Positions 44,267 to 52,312 of a stretch of 64,000 nt of DNA are shown one piece after another. The stretch lies in the NCBI RefSeq assembly GCF_001905545.1, contig NZ_LIPD01000013.1:186001-250000 (forward strand), written 5' to 3'. The notes under the pieces are model-generated. The model was given only the letters and a program-made list of their open reading frames with translations, was not told the origin of the DNA and ran no database searches. Made by a program: the position numbers and the translations under genes. This DNA comes from Streptomyces sp. CB02056 (lineage in GTDB: Bacteria; Actinomycetota; Actinomycetes; Streptomycetales; Streptomycetaceae). Numbering within the stretch: position 1 is the first letter of the stretch; each line of letters begins with the position of its first letter.

Positions 44267-44320
44267 GCAGCCGAGTCCCGGGCCGGCTGATCAGCTGACC
44301 CGACCGCCCGTGGGACCGTG

Positions 44321-44350
44321 CTTGAACCTGACACCGGTGTGAGGTCCAAG
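44321..44350. promoter_or_regulatory. 30-bp interrupted dyad operator at the MFS gene
   Basis: CTTG-A-ACCT-GA-CACC / GGTG-TG-AGGT-C-CAAG: 12 of 15 positions pair, in four blocks, centred at 44335/44336. The block layout (TTG, ACCT / AGGT, CAA) resembles MerR-type operators. It ends one base before the MFS start codon, so a bound regulator would also block the leader. Confidence 0.6.
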
Positions 44351-44351
44351 C

Positions 44352-45551
44352 ATGGTCCCCATGGCGACCACACAGCTCACCACCCCGGTACCCCCCAAGC
44401 CCTTCCCGCTCCCCGCCCTGCTCGCCCTGGCCACCGCCGTCTTCGTCACCGGTCTCACCGAGAACCTGCCGGCCGGGGTGCTGCCCGGGATGAGCGAGGC
44501 ACTCGGGGTCAGCGAGTCCGCGGCCGGGCAGACCGTCACCGTCTACGCGATCGGCTCCGCCGTCACCGCGATCCCGCTCAGCGCGGCCACCGCCGGCTGG
44601 GGCCGCAAGCGGCTGCTGCTCACCGCGATGGCGGGCTTCGCGGTGGCCAACACCGTCACCGCGGTCTCCACCAACTACCCGCTCACGCTCGCCGCCCGCT
44701 TCCTCGCGGGCGTCGCGGCCGGCCTCGCCTGGGCCCTGCTGGCGGGGTACGCGCGCCGGCTGGTGCCGGTCGACCAGCAGGGCCGGGCCATGGCGGTGGC
44801 GATGGCGGGCGTGCCGGTCGCGCTGTCGCTGGGAGTGCCGGTCGGCACCTTCCTCGGGCAGGTGCTCGCCTGGTGGGTGCCCTTCCTGGCCATGACGGCA
44901 CTGGCGGTCGCCGTGATCGGCTGGATCGCGGCACTGCTGCCGGACCAGCCCGGGCAGCCGGCCGGTGAGCGCGTTCCGGTCCGGGACGCGCTCACCGTGC
45001 CCGGCGTCCGGCCGGTGCTCACCGTGACGGTGCTCTGGGTGCTCGCGCACACCATCCTGTTCACCTACATCGCGCCCTTCCTGGACCGGGCCGGCCTCGG
45101 CGGCGCCACCGGCACCGTGCTGCTGGTCTTCGGGCTGGCCTCGCTGGCGAGCGTCTGGCTGGTCGGCGCCCACATCCACCGCCGGCTGCGGCAGCTGACG
45201 ATCGGCGGCGCGCTGCTGGTCGCCGTGACCGCGGCCGTCCTCGCGGTGGCGTCCGGCAGCACGCCGCTGGTGTACGCCGCGGCGCTGTTCTGGGGCCTCG
45301 GCTGGGGCGGCGCCCCGACCCTGCTCCAGACCGCCCTCGGCGACGCGGGCGGGGAGCGGGCGGACGCCGCCCAGGCCGTCCTGGTGACCCTGTGGAACGC
45401 CGCGATGGCGGGCGGCGGCGTGCTCGGCGGCCTGGTCCTGAGCGGCCTGGGCACCGGCGCCCTGCCCTGGACGGTGCTCGCGCTGATGCTCCCCGTCCTC
45501 GCCGTGGCCACCGCCGCCCGCCGGCACGCCTTCCCGTCGGTGCGGGGTTAG
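44352..45551 (+). CDS. MFS transporter (drug/metabolite exporter type)
   Basis: 399-residue membrane protein with twelve helices. LTENLPAGVLPGMSEALGVS and the loop GWGRKRLLLTAMAGFAVAN (MFS motif A position) and ARFLAGVAAGLAWALLAGYARRLV (motif B/C region) fit the AraJ/arabinose-efflux-like DHA1 family, which exports sugars, drugs or metabolites. Start ATG 44352 has GAGG seven bases upstream; an ATG at 44361 is an alternative. The gene's stop TAG shares bases with the stop of the convergent DJ-1 gene. Confidence 0.88.
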   Translation: MVPMATTQLTTPVPPKPFPLPALLALATAVFVTGLTENLPAGVLPGMSEALGVSESAAGQTVTVYAIGSAVTAIPLSAATAGWGRKRLLLTAMAGFAVANTVTAVSTNYPLTLAARFLAGVAAGLAWALLAGYARRLVPVDQQGRAMAVAMAGVPVALSLGVPVGTFLGQVLAWWVPFLAMTALAVAVIGWIAALLPDQPGQPAGERVPVRDALTVPGVRPVLTVTVLWVLAHTILFTYIAPFLDRAGLGGATGTVLLVFGLASLASVWLVGAHIHRRLRQLTIGGALLVAVTAAVLAVASGSTPLVYAAALFWGLGWGGAPTLLQTALGDAGGERADAAQAVLVTLWNAAMAGGGVLGGLVLSGLGTGALPWTVLALMLPVLAVATAARRHAFPSVRG

Positions 45552-46177
45552 CCCCGCATCAGCCGGTTCACCTCCTCGACCACCTCGGGGGACGCCTTCG
45601 CGAGCGCGCCGGAGTCGTACGGCGGCTGGGGGTCGTACTCGATCAGCAGCTGGATCGCCTGGGCGACGGTGTCCCCGGCGATCCGGCCGGCCAGCGTCAG
45701 CGCGAGGTCGATCCCGGCCGAGACCCCGGCGGCGATGGCGTACTTGCCGTCGATGACGACCCGCTCCGTCCCGGTCGGCTCCGCCCCGTACCCGGGCAGC
45801 CGGTCGAGGACGCCCCAGTGGGAGGTGGCCCGGCGGCCCTCCAGCAGCCCGGCGGCGCCCAGGATCAGCGAGCCGGAGCAGACCGAGGTGGTCCAGGTGG
45901 TGGTCGCGTCGATCCGGCGCACCCAGTCGAGCACGGCCCGGTCCTTCAGCTGGGCCTCCGTCCCGGGCCCGCCGGGCACCAGCAGCAGGTCGGCCGAGTC
46001 CACCTCGTCCAGGGCGGCGTCCGCGGTGAGCGCCAGGCTGTGCACGTCGTTGCGGACCGGCCCCCGTTCGGCGGCGGCGAACACCACCTCGGCGCCGGGG
46101 AGCCGGGACAGCACCTCGTACGGGCCGACCGCGTCCAGGGTGGTGAACTCGGGGTAGAGCAGGATGGCGATGCGCAT
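45548..46177 (-). CDS. DJ-1/PfpI family protein, isonitrile-hydratase-like
   Basis: 209-residue cytosolic DJ-1-fold protein. The nucleophile elbow is TSVCSGSLILGAAGLLEGRR with Cys100, Glu21 in GPYEVL is the partner acid, and SHWGVLDRL follows, as in isonitrile hydratases (InhA) and other ThiJ/PfpI members. ATG 46177 has GGAGG upstream and overlaps the stop of the GlxA-like regulator (TGATG), so it is its co-translated partner and probably its target. Reaction not certain. Confidence 0.82.
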   Translation of the reverse strand: MRIAILLYPEFTTLDAVGPYEVLSRLPGAEVVFAAAERGPVRNDVHSLALTADAALDEVDSADLLLVPGGPGTEAQLKDRAVLDWVRRIDATTTWTTSVCSGSLILGAAGLLEGRRATSHWGVLDRLPGYGAEPTGTERVVIDGKYAIAAGVSAGIDLALTLAGRIAGDTVAQAIQLLIEYDPQPPYDSGALAKASPEVVEEVNRLMRG

Positions 46178-47148
46178 CAGTGACCTCCAGTGGGTTCGGG
46201 TCGGAAGCGGCGTCGGTACTCGGCGGGCGGGGCGGCCAGGGCCCGGACGAAGGCGCGCCGCATCGCCTCCGGGGTGCCGTAGCCGCAGGAGCGCGCGATC
46301 TCCTCGATGCCGTGGTCGGTGTCCTCCAGCAGCCGCCGGGCGGCCTCCAGCCGGACCCCGTCCACGTACCGGCCCGGGGTCACCCCCACCTCGGCGGCGA
46401 AGGCCCGGGCGAAGTGCCGCGGCGACAGCGCCGACCGGTCGGCCAGCGCCTCGACCGAGAGGTCGGCCTCCGGGTGCTCGGCGATCCACCGCTGCACCTC
46501 GCGCAGCGGCTGCCGGGCCGCCACCTGGGCGGCCAGCTGGGTGCTGAACTGGGCCTGGTTGCCCGGCCGGCGCAGGAAGACCACCAGGTGGCGGGCGACC
46601 AGCAGGGCCGTCTCGCGCCCGAGGTCCTCCTCGACCAGGGCCAGCGCCAGGTCGATCCCGGCGGTGACCCCGGCCGAGGTGGCGATCCGGCCGTCCCGGA
46701 CGTGGATCGGGTCCGGGTCCACCTCGACGTCCGGGAACCGCCGGGCCAGCTCCTCGCCGTAGGCCCAGTGGGTGGTCGCCCGGCGCCCGGCCAGCAGTCC
46801 GGCCTCGGCGAGCAGGAAGGCCCCGGTGCACACCGACACCACCCGCTCGGCCGCTCCGGCCAGCTCCCGGATCCGCTCCACCAGGGCCGGGTCCGGGCGC
46901 CCGGTGTCCATCCCGCCGGGAACCAGCAGGGTGTCCACCGGCCCGACCCCGGCCAGGTCCGCGTCCGGCAGCAGCCGCAGTCCGCTGTGGCTGCGCACCG
47001 GCCCGCCGCCGGGGGAGGCGGTGGTGACCCGGTAGGCCGCGGGCTGCCCGGCGGCCCGGCCCGCCCCCGCGAACACCTCCAGGGGGCCGGTCACATCGAG
47101 GCTCTGCACGCCCTCGAAGAGGACGATGACCACGCTGTGCGCTCTCAT
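46177..47148 (-). CDS. GlxA-family AraC transcriptional regulator with DJ-1 sensor domain
   Basis: 323-residue regulator. Residues 1-190 form a DJ-1/PfpI-like domain (VIVLFEGVQSLDVTGPLEVF, SVCTGAFLLAEAGLLAGRRA with the Cys retained) and residues 220-315 an AraC double HTH (LSVEALADRSALSPRHFARA, IEEIARSCGYGTPEAMRRAF). GlxA-type regulators sense small molecules and activate catabolic genes. ATG 47148; overlaps the downstream DJ-1 gene, so two DJ-1 folds come from one message. Ends of both genes are convergent with the MFS exporter. Confidence 0.9.
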   Translation of the reverse strand: MRAHSVVIVLFEGVQSLDVTGPLEVFAGAGRAAGQPAAYRVTTASPGGGPVRSHSGLRLLPDADLAGVGPVDTLLVPGGMDTGRPDPALVERIRELAGAAERVVSVCTGAFLLAEAGLLAGRRATTHWAYGEELARRFPDVEVDPDPIHVRDGRIATSAGVTAGIDLALALVEEDLGRETALLVARHLVVFLRRPGNQAQFSTQLAAQVAARQPLREVQRWIAEHPEADLSVEALADRSALSPRHFARAFAAEVGVTPGRYVDGVRLEAARRLLEDTDHGIEEIARSCGYGTPEAMRRAFVRALAAPPAEYRRRFRPEPTGGH

Positions 47149-47320
47149 ACGGCCAGCCTCCCAACGGGGAGCGGTGGCAGCAATGACCTGCTTCCCACCT
47201 TTCCTGCCATCCGGCGCGTGCGGGGGCGCGTGCGGCGGCGCGGGACCGGAGGGGCGCGCGGGCGGACGGCGGGACCCGTACGGGCGTACGGCGGAAACCG
47301 CGCGGGCGTACGCCGAAACG

Positions 47321-47356
47321 CCGGAAGGCCCCCCGCTCTCGCGAAGGGCCTTCCGG
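47321..47356 (-). terminator. terminator of tRNA-Lys copy 3
   Basis: 16-bp stem (47321-47336 with 47341-47356), loop TCTC, fourteen Watson-Crick and two G-T pairs on the transcribed strand. Nearly identical to the hairpin after copy 4, including the CTGTCTG spacer to the tRNA. Confidence 0.8.
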
Positions 47357-47363
47357 CTGTCTG

Positions 47364-47437
47364 TGCGCCGCCAGGGACTCGAACCCCGGACCCGCTGATT
47401 AAGAGTCAGCTGCTCTAACCAACTGAGCTAGCGGCGC
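47364..47437 (-). tRNA. tRNA-Lys (anticodon CTT), copy 3 of 4
   Basis: Same 74-nt sequence as copies 1, 2 and 4, anticodon CTT, discriminator A, no encoded CCA. Lies between the GlxA-type regulator and a quinone-reductase-like gene. Confidence 0.97.
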
Positions 47438-47452
47438 CTGCTGACGTGGAGA

Positions 47453-47458
47453 ACATTA
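47453..47458 (-). promoter_or_regulatory. -10 box of tRNA-Lys copy 3
   Basis: TAATGT on the minus strand, 15 nt before the tRNA, followed by leader GTCAGCAG. Confidence 0.7.
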
Positions 47459-47511
47459 CCTGGTCAGCGGCTGAAACTCACAATCGGCCCGGGGCGGGGA
47501 GCCCGGCGCGC

Positions 47512-48420
47512 TCACATGGTCAGCACCACCTTGCCCCGGACGTGCCCGGAGCCGACCAGCCGGTGGGCCTGGGCGACCCGCTCGATCGGGAACGACTCCT
47601 CGACCTCCAGCCGCAGTGCGCCGGCCTCCCAGAGCTTCACCAGCTCGGCCAGCCGCCCGGCCGTCCGCTCGCCCCGCAGCTGCCGGACGCCCAGCCGCTC
47701 GGCGCCCGGGTAGTCGACCACGGTGCCGATCCGGTCCCGGTCGGCGACCAGTTCGACGGAGGCCTCCAGGGCGCCCCGCCCGGCGGCGTCGAAGGCCGCG
47801 GTCACCCCCTGCGGCGCCGCCGCCCGGACCCGCTCCACCAGCCCCTCGCCGTACGTGACCGGTACCGCGCCCAGTTCCCGCAGGTACGCGTGGTTGCGCT
47901 CGCTCGCGGTGCCGACCACGGTGGCGCCCCAGGCGCGGGCCAGCTGGACGGCGACCGTGCCGACCCCGCCCGCGGCGCCGTGCACCAGCACGGTGTCGCC
48001 CGGGCCGACGCCCAGCTCGGTGAGCGCCAGGTGCGCGGTCTGGCCGGAGGCGGAGAGCGAGCCGGCCTGCTCCCACGGCATCCCGGCGGGCTTGGCGACC
48101 AGCCGGCCGGCGTCGACCACGACCCGGTCGGCCTGGCAGCCCAGCACCCGGAAGCCCAGCACCTCGTCCCCGACCCGCCAGTCGCCGGCGTCCGGACCGA
48201 GGGCGTCCACCACCCCGGCGAACTCGTTGCCGAGGACGAACGGCGGCTCGACCGCCAGGCCCGGCGGACGGAACCCCTCCCGGATCGCGAGGTCCACCGG
48301 CTGCACCCCGGCCGTGTACACCCGTACCCGTACCTCGCCCGGCCCGGGCTCCGGGTCGGGCACCTCGGCGACCCGTAGGACCTCAGGACCGCCGCTCCCT
48401 GTCACGGTGACCGCTTTCAT
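47512..48420 (-). CDS. NADPH:quinone reductase-like medium-chain dehydrogenase
   Basis: 302-residue zinc-independent MDR enzyme. GroES-like half (MKAVTVTGSGGPEVLRVAEV, FVLGNEFAGVVDALGPDAGDW) and Rossmann half with nucleotide motif VLVHGAAGGVGTVAVQLA. No zinc-binding cysteines, so NADPH-dependent reduction of quinones or enones is likely. ATG 48420 (MKAV start typical for the family); upstream in-frame codons lie in a repetitive leader. Monocistronic, read toward tRNA-Lys copy 3. Confidence 0.88.
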   Translation of the reverse strand: MKAVTVTGSGGPEVLRVAEVPDPEPGPGEVRVRVYTAGVQPVDLAIREGFRPPGLAVEPPFVLGNEFAGVVDALGPDAGDWRVGDEVLGFRVLGCQADRVVVDAGRLVAKPAGMPWEQAGSLSASGQTAHLALTELGVGPGDTVLVHGAAGGVGTVAVQLARAWGATVVGTASERNHAYLRELGAVPVTYGEGLVERVRAAAPQGVTAAFDAAGRGALEASVELVADRDRIGTVVDYPGAERLGVRQLRGERTAGRLAELVKLWEAGALRLEVEESFPIERVAQAHRLVGSGHVRGKVVLTM

Positions 48421-48434
48421 GCCTTTTCCCGCCC

Positions 48435-48476
48435 CTTCTCGATCCTTCTCGAACCTTCGTGAGCCTTCTTGATCCA
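48435..48476 (-). repeat. four 10-11-bp repeats in the leader of the quinone-reductase-like gene
   Basis: On the minus strand GATCAAGAAGG, CTCACGAAGG, TTCGAGAAGG and ATCGAGAAGG follow each other. Each ends in GAAGG, so the leader carries several Shine-Dalgarno-like strings ahead of the true start. Confidence 0.6.
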
Positions 48477-48610
48477 TCCGTTGTCGACGATCCTCGGGCC
48501 TGAAGTGCGCTTGAGGTCAAGCTTTTGTTCAGCGTGTCGACACTGATGGGCGCATTGTCAGATTTATCCTGGACGGCGCTCAGCCGTCCGTCGTCGAGAG
48601 GAACCTCCCC

Positions 48611-50194
48611 GTGGGCCAGCTGCCCCTGTTCTTCCTGGTGCTGCTCGCCTCCGTGGTGACCATGCCGCTCGGTCGGAAGACCGGAGTGCCACAACCGGTG
48701 CTGATGACCCTGCTCGGCATCGTCATGGCGCTCGTCCCGCAGATCCCGGACGTCAGCATCGAACCCGAGCTGATCCTCCCGCTGGTCCTGCCGCCGCTGA
48801 TCTTCGCGGTGGCCCGGCGCTCCTCGGTGCGCTACTTCAAGGCCAACGCCCGCTCGATCCTGCTGCTGGCGATCGGCCTGGTGGTGGTCACCACGGTCGC
48901 CGTGGCCGGTGCCGTGCACTGGCTGCTGCCCGCCCTGCCGCTGGCCGCCGCCATCGCGGTCGGCGCGCTGGTCTCCCCGCCCGACCCGGTCGCCGCCGTC
49001 GCGGTGGCCGGCAGCGTGGGGCTGCCCCGCCGCTTGGTGGCGATCCTGGAGAGCGAGGGGCTGTTCAACGACGTCACCGCGATCGTCATCTACTCGCTGT
49101 CCATCGAGGCCATGGTCAGCGGCGACTTCTCGGGCGGCGACGCGGTGCTGCGCTTCGTGCTGTCCGCGGTGCTGGCCGTGGTGGTCGGCGTCGCGCTCGG
49201 CTGGGTCAACACCAAGCTCGCCGAGCGCCTGGACGACCCGACCCAGCAGGTCGCGCTCAACCTGCTGGTGCCCTTCGCCGCCTACACCCTGGCCGAGGAG
49301 ATCCACGGCTCCGGCGTGCTCGCCGTCGTGGTCTGCGCGCTCTACCTCGCCGAGCGCGCCTCCGACGCGGACGCCGTCGCCTACCGGCTGGTCGGCAACG
49401 CCTTCTGGGAGGTGGTCGAGATCCTGATCACCGGCGTCGCCTTCGGACTGATCGGCCTGGAGCTGGCCACCGTGCTCAAGGAGGCCGGCCGCGGCTGGAC
49501 CGGCTTCATCGGCGACGCCGCCGTGGTCATCGCGGTGGTCGTGGCGGTCCGGCTGCTCTGGCTGCTGCCGGCCGGCTGGCTGTCGAAGCGGCTGCGCTCC
49601 GGCGACGAGGAGGACACGCCGTTCAGCTGGAAGGAGAGCGTGATCCTCTGGTGGTCCGGCATGCGCGGCGTGGCCACCGTCGCCCTGGCGCTCGCCATCC
49701 CGCTCACCCTGCACTCCGGCGAGGACTTCCCCGAGCGCGGCCGGCTGGTCTTCATCGCCTTCAGCGTGGTGCTCTTCACCCTGTTGGTGCAGGGCCTCAC
49801 CCTGCCCTGGCTGGCCAAGCGGTTCGAGCTGGACATCGACCAGGACAAGCACGAGCAGGCGGTGCGCCAGCTCTGGTGGCGGGCCGCCAAGGCCGGGCTC
49901 AACCGGCTCGGCGAACTGGAGGAGCAGGACCGGCTGCCCGCCGAGGTCGCCGACCGCCTGCGGGACCGTCAGCACGACCGGCTGGCCCGGCTCTGCCCGG
50001 AGAACTACGCCGAGGAGGAGGCCGCCGAGGCCAAGCTGCGGATGGCCCAGTGGCGGGCCGCCCGGGACGTCGAGCAGGAGATGATCGCCGCCTCCCGCCG
50101 CGAGATGCTCGCCGCCCGCAGCGAGCCCGGCGCCGATCCGGAGCTGGTCGACGAGGTGCTGCGCGGACTCGACCTGCGCTCCGAACGGAAGTGA
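48611..50194 (+). CDS. Na+/H+ antiporter (CPA1/NhaP type)
   Basis: 527-residue membrane antiporter with twelve or so helices (residues 1-400) and a cytosolic helical tail. The ion-binding region VGALVSPPDPVAAVAVAGSV holds the conserved Asp, ESEGLFNDVTAIVIYSLSI the Asn-Asp pair, and WWSGMRGVATVALALAIPL the conserved Arg segment. Exchanges Na+ or K+ for protons for pH and salt balance. GTG 48611 behind AGAGGA. Its terminator is the 10-bp stem at 50206-50240. Confidence 0.9.
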   Translation: MGQLPLFFLVLLASVVTMPLGRKTGVPQPVLMTLLGIVMALVPQIPDVSIEPELILPLVLPPLIFAVARRSSVRYFKANARSILLLAIGLVVVTTVAVAGAVHWLLPALPLAAAIAVGALVSPPDPVAAVAVAGSVGLPRRLVAILESEGLFNDVTAIVIYSLSIEAMVSGDFSGGDAVLRFVLSAVLAVVVGVALGWVNTKLAERLDDPTQQVALNLLVPFAAYTLAEEIHGSGVLAVVVCALYLAERASDADAVAYRLVGNAFWEVVEILITGVAFGLIGLELATVLKEAGRGWTGFIGDAAVVIAVVVAVRLLWLLPAGWLSKRLRSGDEEDTPFSWKESVILWWSGMRGVATVALALAIPLTLHSGEDFPERGRLVFIAFSVVLFTLLVQGLTLPWLAKRFELDIDQDKHEQAVRQLWWRAAKAGLNRLGELEEQDRLPAEVADRLRDRQHDRLARLCPENYAEEEAAEAKLRMAQWRAARDVEQEMIAASRREMLAARSEPGADPELVDEVLRGLDLRSERK

Positions 50195-50205
50195 CGGGGC
50201 GGCAG

Positions 50206-50240
50206 CCGGGGCCGGGCGGAATGCGCACGACCGGCCCCGG
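50206..50240 (+). terminator. terminator after antiporter gene
   Basis: CCGGGGCCGG / CCGGCCCCGG perfect 10-bp stem with a 15-base loop, 12 bp past the stop. Confidence 0.65.
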
Positions 50241-50368
50241 GGTTGCATAGGCTGAACCCGGGCAGGCCGTCAACGGAGTCGGCGCACCACCAGTACCCGC
50301 ACGACCTCGGCGAACCCTCACGCCTGGCCCTGCCGGTTTCTGCACCCAGATGAATCGAGGACCCACCG

Positions 50369-52030
50369 ATGTCGGAGACCCGCGCCGACGCCCGCACCCC
50401 GCTCGACCGCACCCCGCAGTGGGCCGCCCTGGCCAAGCACCGGACCGAACTGGGCGCCACCCACCTGCGCGAGCTGTTCGCCGCCGACCCGGAGCGCGGC
50501 CGCCGCTACACCCTCCAGGTCGGCGACCTGCACGTGGACTACGCCAAGCACCTGGTCACCGACGAGACGCTGGGGCTGCTGCGCGAGCTGGCCGCCGCCA
50601 CCGGTGTCGCCGAGCTGCGGGACGCGATGTTCCGCGGCGAGAAGATCAACAACACCGAGCACCGGGCGGTCCTGCACACGGCGCTGCGCGCCCCGCGCGG
50701 CGCCGTGGTCGAGGTCGACGGCGAGAACGTGGTGCCCGCGGTGCACGCCGTCCTCGACAAGATGGCCGCCTTCGCCGACCGGGTCCGCAGCGGCGAGTGG
50801 AAGGGCCACACCGGCAAGCCGATCCGCACCGTCGTCAACATCGGCATCGGCGGCTCCGACCTCGGCCCGGCGATGGCCTACGAGGTGCTCCGCTCGTACA
50901 GCAAGCGCGACCTCGACGTCCGCTTCGTCTCCAACGTGGACGGCGCCGACCTGCACGAGGCGGTCCGCGACCTCGACCCGGCCGAGACGCTGTTCATCGT
51001 CGCCTCGAAGACCTTCACCACCATCGAGACCATCACCAACGCGGTCTCCGCCCGGGACTGGCTGCTCGGCGGCCTGGGCGCCGGCACCGAGGCGGTGGCC
51101 AAGCACTTCGTCGCGCTGTCCACCAACGCCCGGGGCGTGCAGGACTTCGGCATCGACACGGCCAACATGTTCGAGTTCTGGGACTGGGTGGGCGGCCGCT
51201 ACTCCTACGACTCGGCGATCGGCCTCTCGCTGATGACCGCCATCGGCCCGGACGCCTTCCGCGAGATGCTGGACGGCTTCCACCTGGTCGACGAGCACTT
51301 CCGCACCGCCCCGCCGGAGCAGAACGTCCCGCTGCTGCTCGGCCTGCTCGGCGTCTGGTACGGCGCGTTCTTCGACGCCCAGGCGCACGCGGTGCTGCCG
51401 TACTCGCACTACCTGTCCAAGTTCACCGCCTACCTCCAGCAGCTGGACATGGAGTCCAACGGCAAGTCGGTGACCCGCGACGGCACCCCGGTGGACTGGC
51501 AGACCGGCCCGGTGGTCTGGGGCACCCCCGGCACCAACGGCCAGCACGCCTACTACCAGCTGCTGCACCAGGGCACCAAGGTCATCCCGGCCGACTTCAT
51601 CGGCTTCGCCAAGCCGGTCGCCGACCTGCCCGCAGGCCTGGTCGCCCAGCACGACCTGCTGCTGGCCAACTTCTTCGCCCAGACCCAGGCGCTGGCCTTC
51701 GGCAAGACCCCGGAGGAGGTCGCGGCCGAGGGCGTGCCCGCCGAGCTCGTCCCGCACAAGACCTTCCAGGGCAACCACCCGACCACCACCCTCCTGGCCG
51801 GCGAGCTCACGCCCTCGGTGCTCGGCCAGCTGGTCGCCCTCTACGAGCACAAGGTGTTCGTCCAGGGCGCGATCTGGAACATCGACTCCTTCGACCAGTG
51901 GGGCGTCGAGCTGGGCAAGGTGCTCGCCAAGCGGATCGAGCCGGTGCTGCTCACCGGCGAGGGCACCGAGCAGCTGGACAGCTCCACCGCCGAGCTGGTC
52001 GCCCGCTACCGCGCGCTGCGCGGCCGCTGA
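50369..52030 (+). CDS. pgi: glucose-6-phosphate isomerase
   Basis: 553-residue glycolytic enzyme interconverting glucose-6-phosphate and fructose-6-phosphate. Phosphate-binding IGIGGSDLGPAMAYE and ASKTFTTIETITNA, the TNGQHAYYQLLHQGT segment with catalytic His, and the C-terminal signature GVELGKVLAKRIEPVL are present; length is normal for the long bacterial form. ATG 50369 with CGAGG upstream. Monocistronic with a strong terminator. Streptomycetes often have two copies; which one this is cannot be told. Confidence 0.97.
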   Translation: MSETRADARTPLDRTPQWAALAKHRTELGATHLRELFAADPERGRRYTLQVGDLHVDYAKHLVTDETLGLLRELAAATGVAELRDAMFRGEKINNTEHRAVLHTALRAPRGAVVEVDGENVVPAVHAVLDKMAAFADRVRSGEWKGHTGKPIRTVVNIGIGGSDLGPAMAYEVLRSYSKRDLDVRFVSNVDGADLHEAVRDLDPAETLFIVASKTFTTIETITNAVSARDWLLGGLGAGTEAVAKHFVALSTNARGVQDFGIDTANMFEFWDWVGGRYSYDSAIGLSLMTAIGPDAFREMLDGFHLVDEHFRTAPPEQNVPLLLGLLGVWYGAFFDAQAHAVLPYSHYLSKFTAYLQQLDMESNGKSVTRDGTPVDWQTGPVVWGTPGTNGQHAYYQLLHQGTKVIPADFIGFAKPVADLPAGLVAQHDLLLANFFAQTQALAFGKTPEEVAAEGVPAELVPHKTFQGNHPTTTLLAGELTPSVLGQLVALYEHKVFVQGAIWNIDSFDQWGVELGKVLAKRIEPVLLTGEGTEQLDSSTAELVARYRALRGR

Positions 52031-52038
52031 GCCCGCGT

Positions 52039-52076
52039 CGTCCCGGGCCGTCCGCTCCGGCGGGCGGCCCGGGACG
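52039..52076 (+). terminator. terminator after pgi
   Basis: 17-bp stem (52039-52055 with 52060-52076) with one G-T pair and loop TCCG, 8 bp past the stop. Confidence 0.85.
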
Positions 52077-52127
52077 CTCCTCCGGCCGTGGAAACCCGGA
52101 ACGCCGGAGCGTTGAGACGCCGAAACG

Positions 52128-52163
52128 CCGGAAGGCCCTTCGCTCTCGCGAAGGGCCTTCCGG
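52128..52163 (-). terminator. terminator of tRNA-Lys copy 4
   Basis: CCGGAAGGCCCTTCGC / GCGAAGGGCCTTCCGG, perfect 16-bp stem with loop TCTC, 7 bp behind the tRNA. Same element as after copy 3. Confidence 0.85.
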
Positions 52164-52170
52164 CTGTCTG

Positions 52171-52244
52171 TGCGCCGCCAGGGACTCGAACCCCGGACCC
52201 GCTGATTAAGAGTCAGCTGCTCTAACCAACTGAGCTAGCGGCGC
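52171..52244 (-). tRNA. tRNA-Lys (anticodon CTT), copy 4 of 4
   Basis: Same 74-nt sequence as the other three copies, anticodon CTT. Located between pgi and a conserved hypothetical gene. Confidence 0.97.
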
Positions 52245-52259
52245 CTGCTGACAGAGAAG

Positions 52260-52265
52260 ACTCTA
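52260..52265 (-). promoter_or_regulatory. -10 box of tRNA-Lys copy 4
   Basis: TAGAGT on the minus strand, 15 nt before the tRNA; TTGGCT 17 bp further upstream is a fair -35. Confidence 0.7.
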
Positions 52266-52312
52266 GCAGCGCCGTGCGGCCGAGCCAAAATCGAATAACG
52301 GACGCCCCGCGT

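Noticed and set aside
23045..47437. Integrated element bounded by tRNA-Lys copies 2 and 3 as attachment sites
   Set aside because: The enclosed genes are typical chromosomal ones with uniform composition and no integrase; both flanking tRNAs have intact promoters and terminators.
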